This document shows, in pieces, positions 1 to 7,066 of a stretch of DNA of 42,273 nt. The stretch is from Dehalococcoidia bacterium (GTDB lineage: Bacteria; Chloroflexota; Dehalococcoidia; Lucifugimonadales; Lucifugimonadaceae). Position numbers and translations under genes: made by a program. Location: the NCBI GenBank assembly GCA_030747175.1, contig JASLLE010000014.1, positions 1 through 42,273 on the forward strand, in the 5' to 3' direction. A model generated the notes under the pieces. It was not told the origin of the DNA. It did no database searches and saw nothing but the letters and a program-made list of their open reading frames with translations. Position 1 is the stretch's first letter; each line of letters begins with the position of its first letter.

Positions 1-659
1 TGTACGGCATCGATCTGCGGGTCGATCGCGGCGAGTTCGTCACAATCATCGGGCCGAACGGGTGCGGCAAATCGACTTTCTTGAAGGCGTTATTTGGCCT
101 TGCTACACATTACGCGGGCACGGCCGTCCACAACGGGACGGATGTTTCCGGGTGGCGCACCGACCGACTCGTCGCTCGCGGGATCGCCTACGTGCCACAG
201 GTCGACAATGTCTTCCCATCGCTCACCGTGCGCGAAAACATGCAGATGGGTGGAATTCGCCTGTCAGCGAGCAAGCTGAAAGATGGTATCGGCAGGGTCT
301 GCTGGACCTTCCCCGACCTTGAGCCGAAGATAAGCGACCTCGCAGCTTCTCTCTCCGGCGGCGAGAGACAGATGCTGGCGATATCGCGGGCGTTAATCTC
401 GGATCCATCTTTCCTGCTGCTGGACGAGCCGACAGCCGCGTTATCGCCGATATATCAACAGCAGATCATGGGCTGCATTGATTCACTTCGAAATCAAGGA
501 TTGACGGTGCTTCTGGTCGAGCAAAACGCCAGACTTTCGCTTGCTCGTTCAGACCGCGGCTACATATTTGCCGAAGGAAAAGTAGTCCATACCGGGAGCG
601 CCGCCGATATTCTCAGTGATCCAAATATCGGCGAATATTTCCTGGGCGTACATGAGTGA
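1..659 (+). CDS. livF: Branched-chain amino acid ABC transporter ATP-binding protein, LivF type (5' truncated)
   Basis: This is the 3' part of an ABC ATPase cut by the window edge; the reading frame is open from base 3. Visible motifs in order are Walker A (GPNGCGKST, bases 51-77), the signature LSGGERQ, Walker B (LLLDEPT) and the switch segment LVEQN, which LivF/LivG ATPases carry in place of the usual histidine loop. The phrase NVFPSLTVRENM is also typical of LivF. The protein would energise import of branched-chain amino acids, amides or related compounds on the cytoplasmic side of the membrane. The other transporter subunits should lie upstream, outside the window. Substrate cannot be told from sequence. 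Family call is firm, LivF rather than LivG likely. Confidence 0.9.
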   Translation, partial: YGIDLRVDRGEFVTIIGPNGCGKSTFLKALFGLATHYAGTAVHNGTDVSGWRTDRLVARGIAYVPQVDNVFPSLTVRENMQMGGIRLSASKLKDGIGRVCWTFPDLEPKISDLAASLSGGERQMLAISRALISDPSFLLLDEPTAALSPIYQQQIMGCIDSLRNQGLTVLLVEQNARLSLARSDRGYIFAEGKVVHTGSAADILSDPNIGEYFLGVHE

Positions 660-815
660 TCTGTGTGCCGTTTTCGCGTCGCCTGAGGGACGGGATTCGA
701 GGGATTCATACCTGACCTGACCTCGTTGCGGCACCCCGGGCAATAAGCCTTTGTCTACATTCGATCCGGAAAGCGAAGGATCAGGAATCTCTTTTCTTGC
801 CCTTAAATGCAGACC

Positions 816-841
816 AGCCCCCGGCCTTCCGACCGGGGGCT
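816..841. terminator. GC-rich hairpin between convergent livF and tmRNA
   Basis: Bases 816-824 and 833-841 form a perfect 9-bp inverted repeat around an 8-nt loop. It sits 18 bp beyond the tmRNA 3' end and downstream of livF, so it could end both transcripts. No long T run follows on either strand, so rho-independent function is inferred from position. The rest of 660-859 shows no gene. Confidence 0.5.
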
Positions 842-859
842 GAGTCCGTTTCGTGTTCC

Positions 860-1213
860 TGGTGGAGACGGGGGAGAGTCGAACTCCCCGTCCAGCAAGG
901 GTTTCGCTTCGACGTCTACAAGCTTAGTCGGTGATTTGTTGTCTCGCCGCCCAGTTCACTCTCCGGCGGGCTAGCTCGGCGACCAGCCGATGATCTTAGG
1001 TCCGCACCAATCGGCGTCAGGCAGACAGCACCCCGAGTAAGCGTCGCGGCCTCCGATCCCCTCAGGGCAAGAATCGGGGCCACGTGGCTGGGATTAAGCA
1101 GCCATAGCGAGTTGTTTCTCGCCAGTTACTTTTGCGCCAACGGATTATCGAGGGGGCTGGCGTCCTCGGCTTGCAGTCTGGCGGATGCCTCACTGTCGAA
1201 TCCACGCGTCCCC
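860..1213 (-). ncRNA. ssrA: Transfer-messenger RNA (tmRNA)
   Basis: On the minus strand the 5' end GGGGACG (1213-1207) pairs, with one G-U, with CGTCTCC just before the terminal ACCA (860-863), giving a seven-base acceptor stem. A T-arm with GTTCGACTC in the loop region precedes the 3' end, and GTGGATTCGACA near the 5' end is the conserved tmRNA start region. An internal tag frame ends in TAA. With SmpB and alanine-charged tmRNA, ribosomes stalled on broken mRNAs are released and the nascent chain is tagged for destruction. It is a one-piece tmRNA of about 354 nt, normal for bacteria, next to smpB. An upstream TACGAT (1226-1231) is a weak candidate -10 box. Confidence 0.95.
1094..1135 (-). 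other. tmRNA proteolysis-tag reading frame
   Basis: Reading from the GCA resume codon on the minus strand gives the peptide AKVTGEKQLAMAA followed by TAA. The hydrophobic C-terminus with two final alanines fits known tmRNA tags, which are recognised by ClpXP-type and tail-specific proteases. Placement of the resume codon is by analogy with other tmRNAs. Confidence 0.85.
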
Positions 1214-1345
1214 AGATACCCCTTAATCGTACCGCGAACGGCCAACGGCCAGTGATATCGGAACGTTAAATAGGCTCAGCAAGCAAACGATTCCCCCTGT
1301 GATGCGGAATCTGATTACCGGACGAACAGGGCAGGGCGATGCCGG

Positions 1346-1855
1346 TTAACGGTCTCGCAGCCTCGCCGCACGTTGCATATCGCGCTTGACTTCGCGATCC
1401 CGGATCGCATGCCGCCGATCGTACTGCCGGCGTCCTTTTGCTACCGCGATCTCCACCTTGGCGCGATGGTCCTTCAGGTACAGGCGTAACGGCACCAGCG
1501 TGGATCGCTCCCGGCCGAGTTCCAGCTCCAGGCGCCGAAGTTCCTTCTTATGTAGCAACAGCTTTCGCGGCCTCAGCGTGTCGTGCTCGGAGTAGTGGCT
1601 TGCGCCTTTGAACTCTGCGATATGGGCGTTCATCAGCCACAGTTCGCCACCCCGGATACGGGCATACGCCTCTGCGATATTGACCCGTCCCTCGCGCACG
1701 GACTTTATCTCGGTCCCGCTGAGGACCAGTCCCGCCTCAAACCTCTCGGACAGCGTGTAGTTAAACCGGGCGCGACGATTTTGCGCGATGGTCTTGTATC
1801 GCGTTCCAACATCCGTCACGGCCGTTCGTTCACGGCCAACAGAACGCCGGGGCAT
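1346..1855 (-). CDS. smpB: SsrA-binding protein SmpB
   Basis: SmpB binds the tRNA-like part of tmRNA and delivers it to stalled ribosomes. The 169-residue product has the family features: IAQNRRARFNY near the start, LVLSGTEIKSVREGRVNI, then LWLMNAHIAEF, and a basic C-terminal tail ending in RDREVKRDMQRAARLRDR that enters the mRNA channel. About 16 residues precede the usual SmpB start, so a later start is possible. The tmRNA gene lies 132 bp downstream on the same strand, and the S41 protease stops two bases before the smpB ATG, so all three are probably co-transcribed. The stretch 1214-1345 shows nothing beyond a possible tmRNA promoter. Confidence 0.96.
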   Translation of the reverse strand: MPRRSVGRERTAVTDVGTRYKTIAQNRRARFNYTLSERFEAGLVLSGTEIKSVREGRVNIAEAYARIRGGELWLMNAHIAEFKGASHYSEHDTLRPRKLLLHKKELRRLELELGRERSTLVPLRLYLKDHRAKVEIAVAKGRRQYDRRHAIRDREVKRDMQRAARLRDR

Positions 1856-1857
1856 GG

Positions 1858-3150
1858 TCAGCCCACCTGTGCTATCGACAACTGGAAGTTGAGTTGCTCG
1901 ATCGCCGCGTCGAGCTGCAGATCCTCTTCGGCATCGAACGGCAATTCGATGGCCACATCAGGGATAACGCCCTCGCCCTCGATCAGCCCACCGTTCGGCG
2001 TGTACCAGCGACCTATCGTGAGGTAGATTCCGCCTTCATCTTCATCGAGGTCCCGAAGAATGTTCACGGACCCTTTGCCAAAGGTCTGAGCGCCGATGAT
2101 TGCGGCCCGGCCGCGGTCCTGTAACGCCGCCGCGAGTACCTCGCTCCCGCTGGCGCTGAACTCATCCACGAGCACCACGAGCGGCATTTGCAGCGCCGAA
2201 CCTCCCGAACCGGCTGACCAGTCGCGGCGAACTCCGCGACCGTTGATCTCGTATGTCACCAGCCCGCCGTCAAGGAACTCGGCGGCGACATCTACGGTCG
2301 CATCCAGCAGCCCGCCGGGATTGGACCGGATATCCAGGATGATGCCTTCTGATTTCGCTTCCTTGATGTCCTCTATGACATCCCGCAACTCCTCTGCCGT
2401 TCGCTCAGTGAACTGCGTTATCCGGATAACCGAATACGGCGGATCCTCCGGGTTGCCATCGCCATCGTGCAGATCACGCCGGAACACGCTCGCCGTCGGG
2501 ATGGTGCCGCGGATAATCGTAACGACGATCGGATCGAGCTCGCCGAGCCTCTGGATGGTCAGCTCGACCGGGGTTCCACCTTCACCGCGAATCCTGTTGA
2601 CCGCGTCGATGACGCTCCAGCCTTCTGTGTCCTCGCCATCCACGGCAAGGATGATGTCGCCGGACTTGATCCCGGCGCGCTCGGCCGGCGTATCCGGGAT
2701 CGGTGAGACGACGATGATGCGCTTGCCGTCCGGGGTGTTGTCGATCTGCGCTCCAATGCCTTCGAAGTCGCCCTGGAAAGACTCAAGTTGTCGTTCGAAT
2801 CCGGCAGGCGTCACGTACGAGGTGTACGGGTCGTCCAGCGCATCCAGCATGCCCCGTATGGCGCCGCGAGCCAGTATTTCGGGGTCGATGTTGTCCCGTT
2901 CAACGTACTCGCGAGCGACCGTCGCGAAGGTTTCCCAGACAGGCGCCAGTCCTTCAGGGATGTCGTCCGGGCTGTCGATCACCGGCAACGGCGTCGCGGA
3001 CGCCACAAGCCGGTCACGACCCGGCAGTTCGCCGTCATCAACGGCCTGCGCCGTGGGATCGCTATCGCCGTCGCCGCCGCCACACGCCACGGCGAGCACC
3101 ATGAATACGCCGGCGACAACTGGACCCCAGCGTTTGAGACTCTTCAACAT
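1858..3150 (-). CDS. ctpA: S41 family C-terminal processing (tail-specific) protease, lipoprotein
   Basis: The 430-residue product starts at the ATG at 3150, which gives a short basic segment, a hydrophobic stretch and a lipobox LAVAC with Cys23, so it should be lipid-anchored outside the membrane. A PDZ domain spans about residues 127-197 (IGAQI to the GDIILAVDG segment). The peptidase domain carries the Ser-Lys dyad: S334 in EFSASGSE and K359 in FGKGS. Such proteases (CtpA/Prc) cut proteins with nonpolar C-termini, including tmRNA-tagged chains in E. coli. Adjacent smpB and ssrA downstream make a functional link attractive. The frame runs on to 3354, but that extension has no signal peptide logic and was not used. 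Confidence 0.93.
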   Translation of the reverse strand: MLKSLKRWGPVVAGVFMVLAVACGGGDGDSDPTAQAVDDGELPGRDRLVASATPLPVIDSPDDIPEGLAPVWETFATVAREYVERDNIDPEILARGAIRGMLDALDDPYTSYVTPAGFERQLESFQGDFEGIGAQIDNTPDGKRIIVVSPIPDTPAERAGIKSGDIILAVDGEDTEGWSVIDAVNRIRGEGGTPVELTIQRLGELDPIVVTIIRGTIPTASVFRRDLHDGDGNPEDPPYSVIRITQFTERTAEELRDVIEDIKEAKSEGIILDIRSNPGGLLDATVDVAAEFLDGGLVTYEINGRGVRRDWSAGSGGSALQMPLVVLVDEFSASGSEVLAAALQDRGRAAIIGAQTFGKGSVNILRDLDEDEGGIYLTIGRWYTPNGGLIEGEGVIPDVAIELPFDAEEDLQLDAAIEQLNFQLSIAQVG

Positions 3151-3214
3151 GACGTTCGATGTTACCTCGTGGGCCAGCCATATAGACATGAGGGATACAC
3201 ACGCTGGCTGGCCG

Positions 3215-3247
3215 AAATAAAAAGGCCGACGGGCCCGGACCGTCGAC
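3215..3247 (-). terminator. Rho-independent terminator, minus strand
   Basis: On the minus strand, bases 3247-3240 (GTCGACGG) pair with 3232-3225 (CCGTCGGC) across a 7-nt loop, with one G-U pair. After two further C's comes TTTTTATTT. The G-U pair becomes an A-C mismatch if read on the plus strand, which supports minus-strand use. It lies upstream of the protease gene and downstream of no obvious protein gene, so it implies a separate minus-strand transcript from about 3250-3480. Confidence 0.7.
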
Positions 3248-3470
3248 ATCTCAGTCGAGCGTAGCACGATGGCGTGCGTGCCCGGATACGGGACGGCCCT
3301 GCGTGCTGCACGGGCATTCGGATGCGCCGCCGCCCATAAAGGGCGATACGACACAACGAGGCGTTCGGGTTCAGGAGGGGAAGCTCAACGTCGTCCTGGC
3401 GAACGCCCCCGGGATATCAGAAATGCCGCATCGGTAATGGGCGGGCCAGTGGTCCTGGTTTACATAACCA
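3220..3470 (-). ncRNA. Candidate structured non-coding RNA (6S-like layout)
   Basis: The gap 3151-3665 has no convincing protein gene but holds nested complementary arms: 3295-3299 with 3443-3447, 3315-3318 with 3436-3439, 3321-3326 with 3427-3432, and an apical stem 3358-3367 with 3400-3409 capped by 3372-3376 with 3394-3398. A small hairpin, 3331-3335 with 3341-3345, sits on one side of the central bubble. One apical pair is G-U on the minus strand but A-C on the plus strand. A long hairpin with a central bubble is the 6S RNA architecture, and a terminator follows at 3215-3247. No SRP or RNase P signature motifs are seen. Ends are approximate; no clear promoter was found. Confidence 0.3.
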
Positions 3471-3665
3471 TCGGAAGTGGTTCATCGTAATTGACATAAC
3501 TACTATAGTGCGACGTTATTCCAATCGTAACCGGACGACTGCCCTGCCTCTTTGCTCCCTTGTCAACTTTCCCGAAATTCAAGCGCGCCGCAGCGTACAA
3601 TCCGGGCAGGCTCTCACCGCTGTTCTGACGCCCGATCACTCCAGACAACCGACCATGGACCACGA

Positions 3666-4589
3666 ATGCCCATTCCCACTGCCGACCCGATCATCGTCGC
3701 TCCGACCAACATGCCACTTCATGACGACGAGTCGCTGGACTTTGCTGCGCTGGCGCGAAATGTTGACAGGTTTTGTGGCACCGCGCTTTCCGGGTTTGTT
3801 GTCGGAAGTTACGGAGGCGAAGAATTCCACATGGGCGAGCCGGAGAAGATCGCCGCCCTGAAGACGGTGGTCGACGCACACCACGGCCGACGCTTCGTGA
3901 TTGCCGGGATAGATACTCTTTCGCCTACCGAGGCGGTCCGGCTCGCCAACATTTACGCCGAGACCGGGGCAGATATGGTGCGTGTTCGCGTCCCTCCGAG
4001 GGCGGGAGACGGCAGTCGGCAGGCGCCCATTCAGGACTATTTCGAGCGAGTGACCCGCGACAGTCCGGTTCCGGTCATTGTGATCCACCAGCCGAAGACG
4101 CCGATGGGTGTCGATGTGACGCCGCAAGAGTTGGCCGACATCACGGCGTTCGACAACGTTTTCGCCTACATCATGTCGCTGAATTACCGCTACGAGTGCC
4201 GAATGGCGCCGTTTGTGAACGATGCGGTGAAGTTCTGGTCCTGCAACGGGACACTGCTCATGCCTGCCGGGATCATCGGCGCCGTCGGAGCCTGCCTCCT
4301 GTTTGGCAACTGGGGGCCGCACATCGCACGAGACATCATCCGGGCCTGTCTCGATAGGCGATTTGCCGACGCGCAAGAGTTGCAGTTGCGCATCAATCAC
4401 ATGGACTACCTGGGAATGGCCTGGGGCGTCGGCGTGCAAAAGACAGGATTGAACCTGATGGGGTATGAAGGAACGGTGCCTCGACTGCCGAATCTCCCAC
4501 TGAGCGAGACGCAGGTCGCCGAAGTTCGAGAGGCGCTTATCGAGGCCCGGATACTGAATGCCGATGGATCGCCAGCGCCGCAGATATAA
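3666..4589 (+). CDS. DapA/dihydrodipicolinate synthase-fold protein lacking catalytic residues
   Basis: The 307-residue product is a TIM-barrel of the DapA/NAL family: TNMPLHDDESLDFAAL at the start, GSYGGEE (47-53) where active members have GTTGE, and a C-terminal helical region. Active family members use a Schiff-base lysine in a segment like GIKE and a tyrosine before the N-x-P motif. Here the lysine segment reads AYIMSLN (around residues 167-173) and the tyrosine segment reads VIVIHQP, so both residues are missing. It may therefore be a hydrolase, a binding protein or an aldolase using other chemistry. It stands 41 bp before a VOC gene on the same strand. The ATG at 3666 was chosen because upstream residues do not fit the family. 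Confidence 0.8.
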   Translation: MPIPTADPIIVAPTNMPLHDDESLDFAALARNVDRFCGTALSGFVVGSYGGEEFHMGEPEKIAALKTVVDAHHGRRFVIAGIDTLSPTEAVRLANIYAETGADMVRVRVPPRAGDGSRQAPIQDYFERVTRDSPVPVIVIHQPKTPMGVDVTPQELADITAFDNVFAYIMSLNYRYECRMAPFVNDAVKFWSCNGTLLMPAGIIGAVGACLLFGNWGPHIARDIIRACLDRRFADAQELQLRINHMDYLGMAWGVGVQKTGLNLMGYEGTVPRLPNLPLSETQVAEVREALIEARILNADGSPAPQI

Positions 4590-4630
4590 GACATCGACCA
4601 GACCGCTATCACAGTAAAGAGGATTAACAG

Positions 4631-5038
4631 ATGCGCTCCCTGGGATTTGCCGAAGTCGCCATCGTCGTACAGGACGTTGCCCGCTCGGCCGAGTTCTACG
4701 TCGAACTCCTCGGATACACCGAGGCGCACTTCGATACCTACACGCCCCCGTCTGGCAGCCGAATCATCCAGGTCGGCCCCGACCACTTCCTCGGGCTCTG
4801 GGAGCCGGGTATCTGGACCAGCGACTACCTTAACGGCTCGTACGGCGACTACTTCGGCAAGAACGTCGGCCAGGCCCACCTCGTCCTGGCGATCGCACAG
4901 GACGAGGTGCAGCCCCTCGCAGACCGACTCACCGCCGCCGGGTGCGCCATAGCCGGCCCGATGCCCCACGGCGACGGCTCCCTCCACCTCTACGTATCAG
5001 ACCCCGACGGTCACGCAATAGAGTTCTGGGGGAAGTAG
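4631..5038 (+). CDS. VOC superfamily (glyoxalase/bleomycin-resistance/dioxygenase) protein
   Basis: A single 135-residue vicinal-oxygen-chelate domain with two beta-alpha-beta-beta-beta modules. The start FAEVAIVVQDVARSAEFYVELLG and the end YVSDPDGHAIEFWG are hallmark phrases. The usual first metal histidine is replaced by a glutamate (residue 8 region), while His in QAHLVLAI and Glu in AIEFWG remain as likely ligands. A good ribosome site (AGAGGA) precedes the ATG. It follows the DapA-fold gene closely and may act on the same substrate. The exact reaction cannot be named. Confidence 0.85.
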   Translation: MRSLGFAEVAIVVQDVARSAEFYVELLGYTEAHFDTYTPPSGSRIIQVGPDHFLGLWEPGIWTSDYLNGSYGDYFGKNVGQAHLVLAIAQDEVQPLADRLTAAGCAIAGPMPHGDGSLHLYVSDPDGHAIEFWGK

Positions 5039-5125
5039 GCTGTGGGCGATCCAACCGCAGCGGGCATTCAGTCGTTGCCTTCATTGGCTTCGCCCAGCGG
5101 GCGGCGGATACGCAATATGCCGACG

Positions 5126-5265
5126 TCATCCTGAACTTGATTCAGGATCCGGTTCTGGGTCGTGACAGCAGGACATCGGCCCCGGGTACGTACGCCCGGT
5201 ACACGTTCCAACTACTAGATGACGCTGCCGTCAGACGGCTCGATCCTGAATCAAGTTCAGGATGA
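5126..5265. repeat. Perfect 24-bp inverted repeat pair
   Basis: Bases 5126-5149 are the exact reverse complement of 5242-5265, with 92 bases between them. Each arm is itself a near palindrome (ATCCTGAA, short loop, TTCAGGAT). The enclosed DNA has no gene. Confidence 0.85.
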
Positions 5266-5383
5266 GGGACACAGCGTTCAGGATGGGTATTTATGCCCAA
5301 AATGACAAACGAACGCGACCCACACCCGGTCCTTCGAGAGCCTCAGGATGGGTCCCCGCACAGGGAGAGCGATATAACGAACG

Positions 5384-5406
5384 CCCCCTCCTGATGCAGG
5401 AGGGGG
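5384..5406. repeat. Ten-base-pair perfect hairpin
   Basis: CCCCCTCCTG at 5384-5393 pairs perfectly with CAGGAGGGGG at 5397-5406 around a three-base loop. No T run follows on either strand, so it is listed as a repeat hairpin rather than a terminator. Confidence 0.6.
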
Positions 5407-5463
5407 TATTGGGGGTGGTCAGGCGTGGTGCGATGGAATGGAATGTTTCTGGGTCACAGGTCT

Positions 5464-5547
5464 TCACCCTCACCTCAGCCCTCTCCCTGAGGGCGAGGGG
5501 GCTTCCTTCCTTCTCCCAGCGGGAGAAGGTGCAGGATGAGGGAGAGC
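5464..5547. repeat. CTCACCC/CTCTCCC-type repeat, two units
   Basis: A CCCTCACCTCAGCCCTCTCCC unit with a GGGCGAGGGGG partner is followed by CCTTCTCCCAGCGGGAGAAGG. Related units occur at 30289-30326, 30656-30693 and 34630-34671, always between genes. Confidence 0.7.
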
Positions 5548-5676
5548 GTTCCGCTCACGGACGGCGTTTGTAGTCAGGGGTCTGGAGTAACGATTGTCAT
5601 CCTGGGCATGGGATCGGGTCGACGAATACTGGACGGAGAAGGTTGTGGACATAAACGACCTGATTGAACAAGAGCC

Positions 5677-5708
5677 GGGAGATTCTTCGTCTCCGGCTCA
5701 GAATGACA
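5677..5708. repeat. TCATTCTGAGCC-type repeat, inverted copy
   Basis: This is the reverse orientation of the elements at 8339-8372 and 30484-30515; it ends in GGCTCAGAATGACA. It lies just before the hflX stop codon. Confidence 0.65.
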
Positions 5709-5752
5709 ATTCGCCGTGTCTGCCAGCCTTACTCGCTTTCGCCGGAGACGCG

Positions 5753-7021
5753 TTAGCTAACGATTGCCGCTACCTGCTCCACTCGTTGTGCGGCTTCCTT
5801 CAGCTCTTCGTCGATCGCCGCCCGCAGCTCGTCGATGCCCCAGCCTTTGATCGCGGACGCCAGCACGACCTGCGAAATCTCGCCTCGCAGGTCTCCGCCG
5901 AGTTGGGACGAATCAAACGCGGCAAGCTCGACTCCGGCCCCGTTGACGCTCCCGTTTGCGCCGGGCAACCGGTCGTCTCCGGTCGGTGAAACCGGTGATT
6001 CCGTAGATGGTTGTTCCGGCGCCTCGCCGGTGAGCAGGTCCATCTTGTTGAGCACCAGGATCCGCGGCACGTGCGACAGGTCCATGTCGTCCAGGATCCT
6101 GTCCACTACCTCGATCTGCTTTTCGGAGTACTCGGAACTGGCGTCCACCACGTGCACCAGAACGTCCGCCTGTTCCAGCTCTTCCAGGGTTGCGGCAAAC
6201 GATTCCACGACGATCGGCGGCAACTTGTAGATGAAGCCGACCGTGTCGGAGAGGGTCGCCGGCGCGCCCGAAGGCAGATATACCTGCCGGGTCGTCGTAT
6301 CCAGTGTCGAGAAAAGCTGGTCCCGCTCCATCACCTCGGACGAGGTCAGCCTGTTGAACAGCGCACTCTTGCCGGCGTTCGTGTAGCCGACAAACGCCGC
6401 CACCCCGAGATCAGACCGCTTCCGGTTATTGCGCTGGCCCTCGCGTCGCAATCGAACCTTTTTGAGCTCCTTCTTGATACGTGAAATTTTGGTCCGGACC
6501 AGTCGTCGGTCGGTCTCGATCTGCGTCTCACCCGGGCCGCGGGTTCCGATCCCACCACCGAGTCGTTCAAGGTGAGACCACTGACCCGCGAGCCGTGGCA
6601 GCAGGTACTCGCTCTGCGCAAGCTCGATCTGGAGCTTGCCCTCGGCTGTACGGGCGCGCCGGGCGAACACATCGAGGATGAGCGTGCTGCGATCGATCAC
6701 CTTGATCTTGAGATCGTCCTCCAGCCGGAGTTGCTGGGACGGCTTAAGCTCGTCGTCGAAGATGACGGTGTCGGCGCGTGTCTCGCGAATCTCGTCGCGC
6801 AGGTCGTCGATCTTGCCCTTGCCGATGTAGGTAGGCGAGTACTTGTTGAGCGTCTGGGACATCCGTCCCACGACTTCCGCCCCGCATGCCTCGGCGAGGG
6901 CAGCAAGCTCATCGAGCGAGTCTTCGACCGGCCAGAGCGATTTCTCCCTGCGAACCTGCGCGCTTACAACGTAGACGCGTTCCTGCCGACGAGAAGTCTT
7001 GATTCGTGAGGATCTGGCCAA
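5753..7021 (-). CDS. hflX: Ribosome-associated GTPase HflX
   Basis: HflX splits or rescues stalled ribosomes using GTP. The 422-residue product has the HflX N-terminal domain ([20 protein letters not shown]), the glycine-rich linker [19 protein letters not shown] (about 155-173), and a G domain with G1 GYTNAGKSA (212-220), G3 DTVG (259-262), G4 NKMD (325-328) and a G5-like ASA (388-390). Between G4 and G5 there is an unusual insertion of roughly 50 residues rich in P, S, T, G and N (about 330-383). It is the last gene of a minus-strand run, 45 bp after the aminotransferase gene. Confidence 0.95.
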   Translation of the reverse strand: MARSSRIKTSRRQERVYVVSAQVRREKSLWPVEDSLDELAALAEACGAEVVGRMSQTLNKYSPTYIGKGKIDDLRDEIRETRADTVIFDDELKPSQQLRLEDDLKIKVIDRSTLILDVFARRARTAEGKLQIELAQSEYLLPRLAGQWSHLERLGGGIGTRGPGETQIETDRRLVRTKISRIKKELKKVRLRREGQRNNRKRSDLGVAAFVGYTNAGKSALFNRLTSSEVMERDQLFSTLDTTTRQVYLPSGAPATLSDTVGFIYKLPPIVVESFAATLEELEQADVLVHVVDASSEYSEKQIEVVDRILDDMDLSHVPRILVLNKMDLLTGEAPEQPSTESPVSPTGDDRLPGANGSVNGAGVELAAFDSSQLGGDLRGEISQVVLASAIKGWGIDELRAAIDEELKEAAQRVEQVAAIVS

Positions 7022-7066
7022 ACCCTTGTCCGTGCTCCTGGATAACTGGCGCTCTTCTTCTTGATT

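Larger units (their letters stand above)
5039..5752. repeat. Intergenic repeat cluster between VOC gene and hflX
   Basis: No credible gene lies in these 714 bases. They hold a mosaic of short inverted repeats: a 24-bp inverted pair (5126/5242), a block at 5276-5307 of the form TTCAGGATGGG-TATGCCC, a CCTTCGAGAGCCTCAGGAT element (5330-5352), a C/G hairpin (5384-5406), CTCTCCC-type blocks (5464-5547) and a CTCCGGCTCAGAATGACA element (5677-5708). The same elements recur in other gaps of this window. Confidence 0.75.

Noticed and set aside
660-815. Possible tRNA between livF and tmRNA
   Set aside because: No cloverleaf or T-loop could be assembled; the only T-loop match belongs to tmRNA.
2096-3220. 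Long plus-strand open frame opposite the S41 protease
   Set aside because: It is the antisense shadow of a well-supported gene; serine- and proline-rich composition and no family resemblance.
3491-3509. TTGACA and TATAGT as a promoter for the DapA-fold gene
   Set aside because: The boxes are only seven bases apart, far from the 16-18 needed.
3666-4589. Functional dapA feeding the nearby dapL-dapF genes
   Set aside because: The Schiff-base lysine and catalytic tyrosine are missing, and the gene is on the opposite strand with a VOC partner.
5039-5752. CRISPR array
   Set aside because: The repeats are of different families, unevenly spaced and inverted; no direct repeats with unique spacers of equal length.
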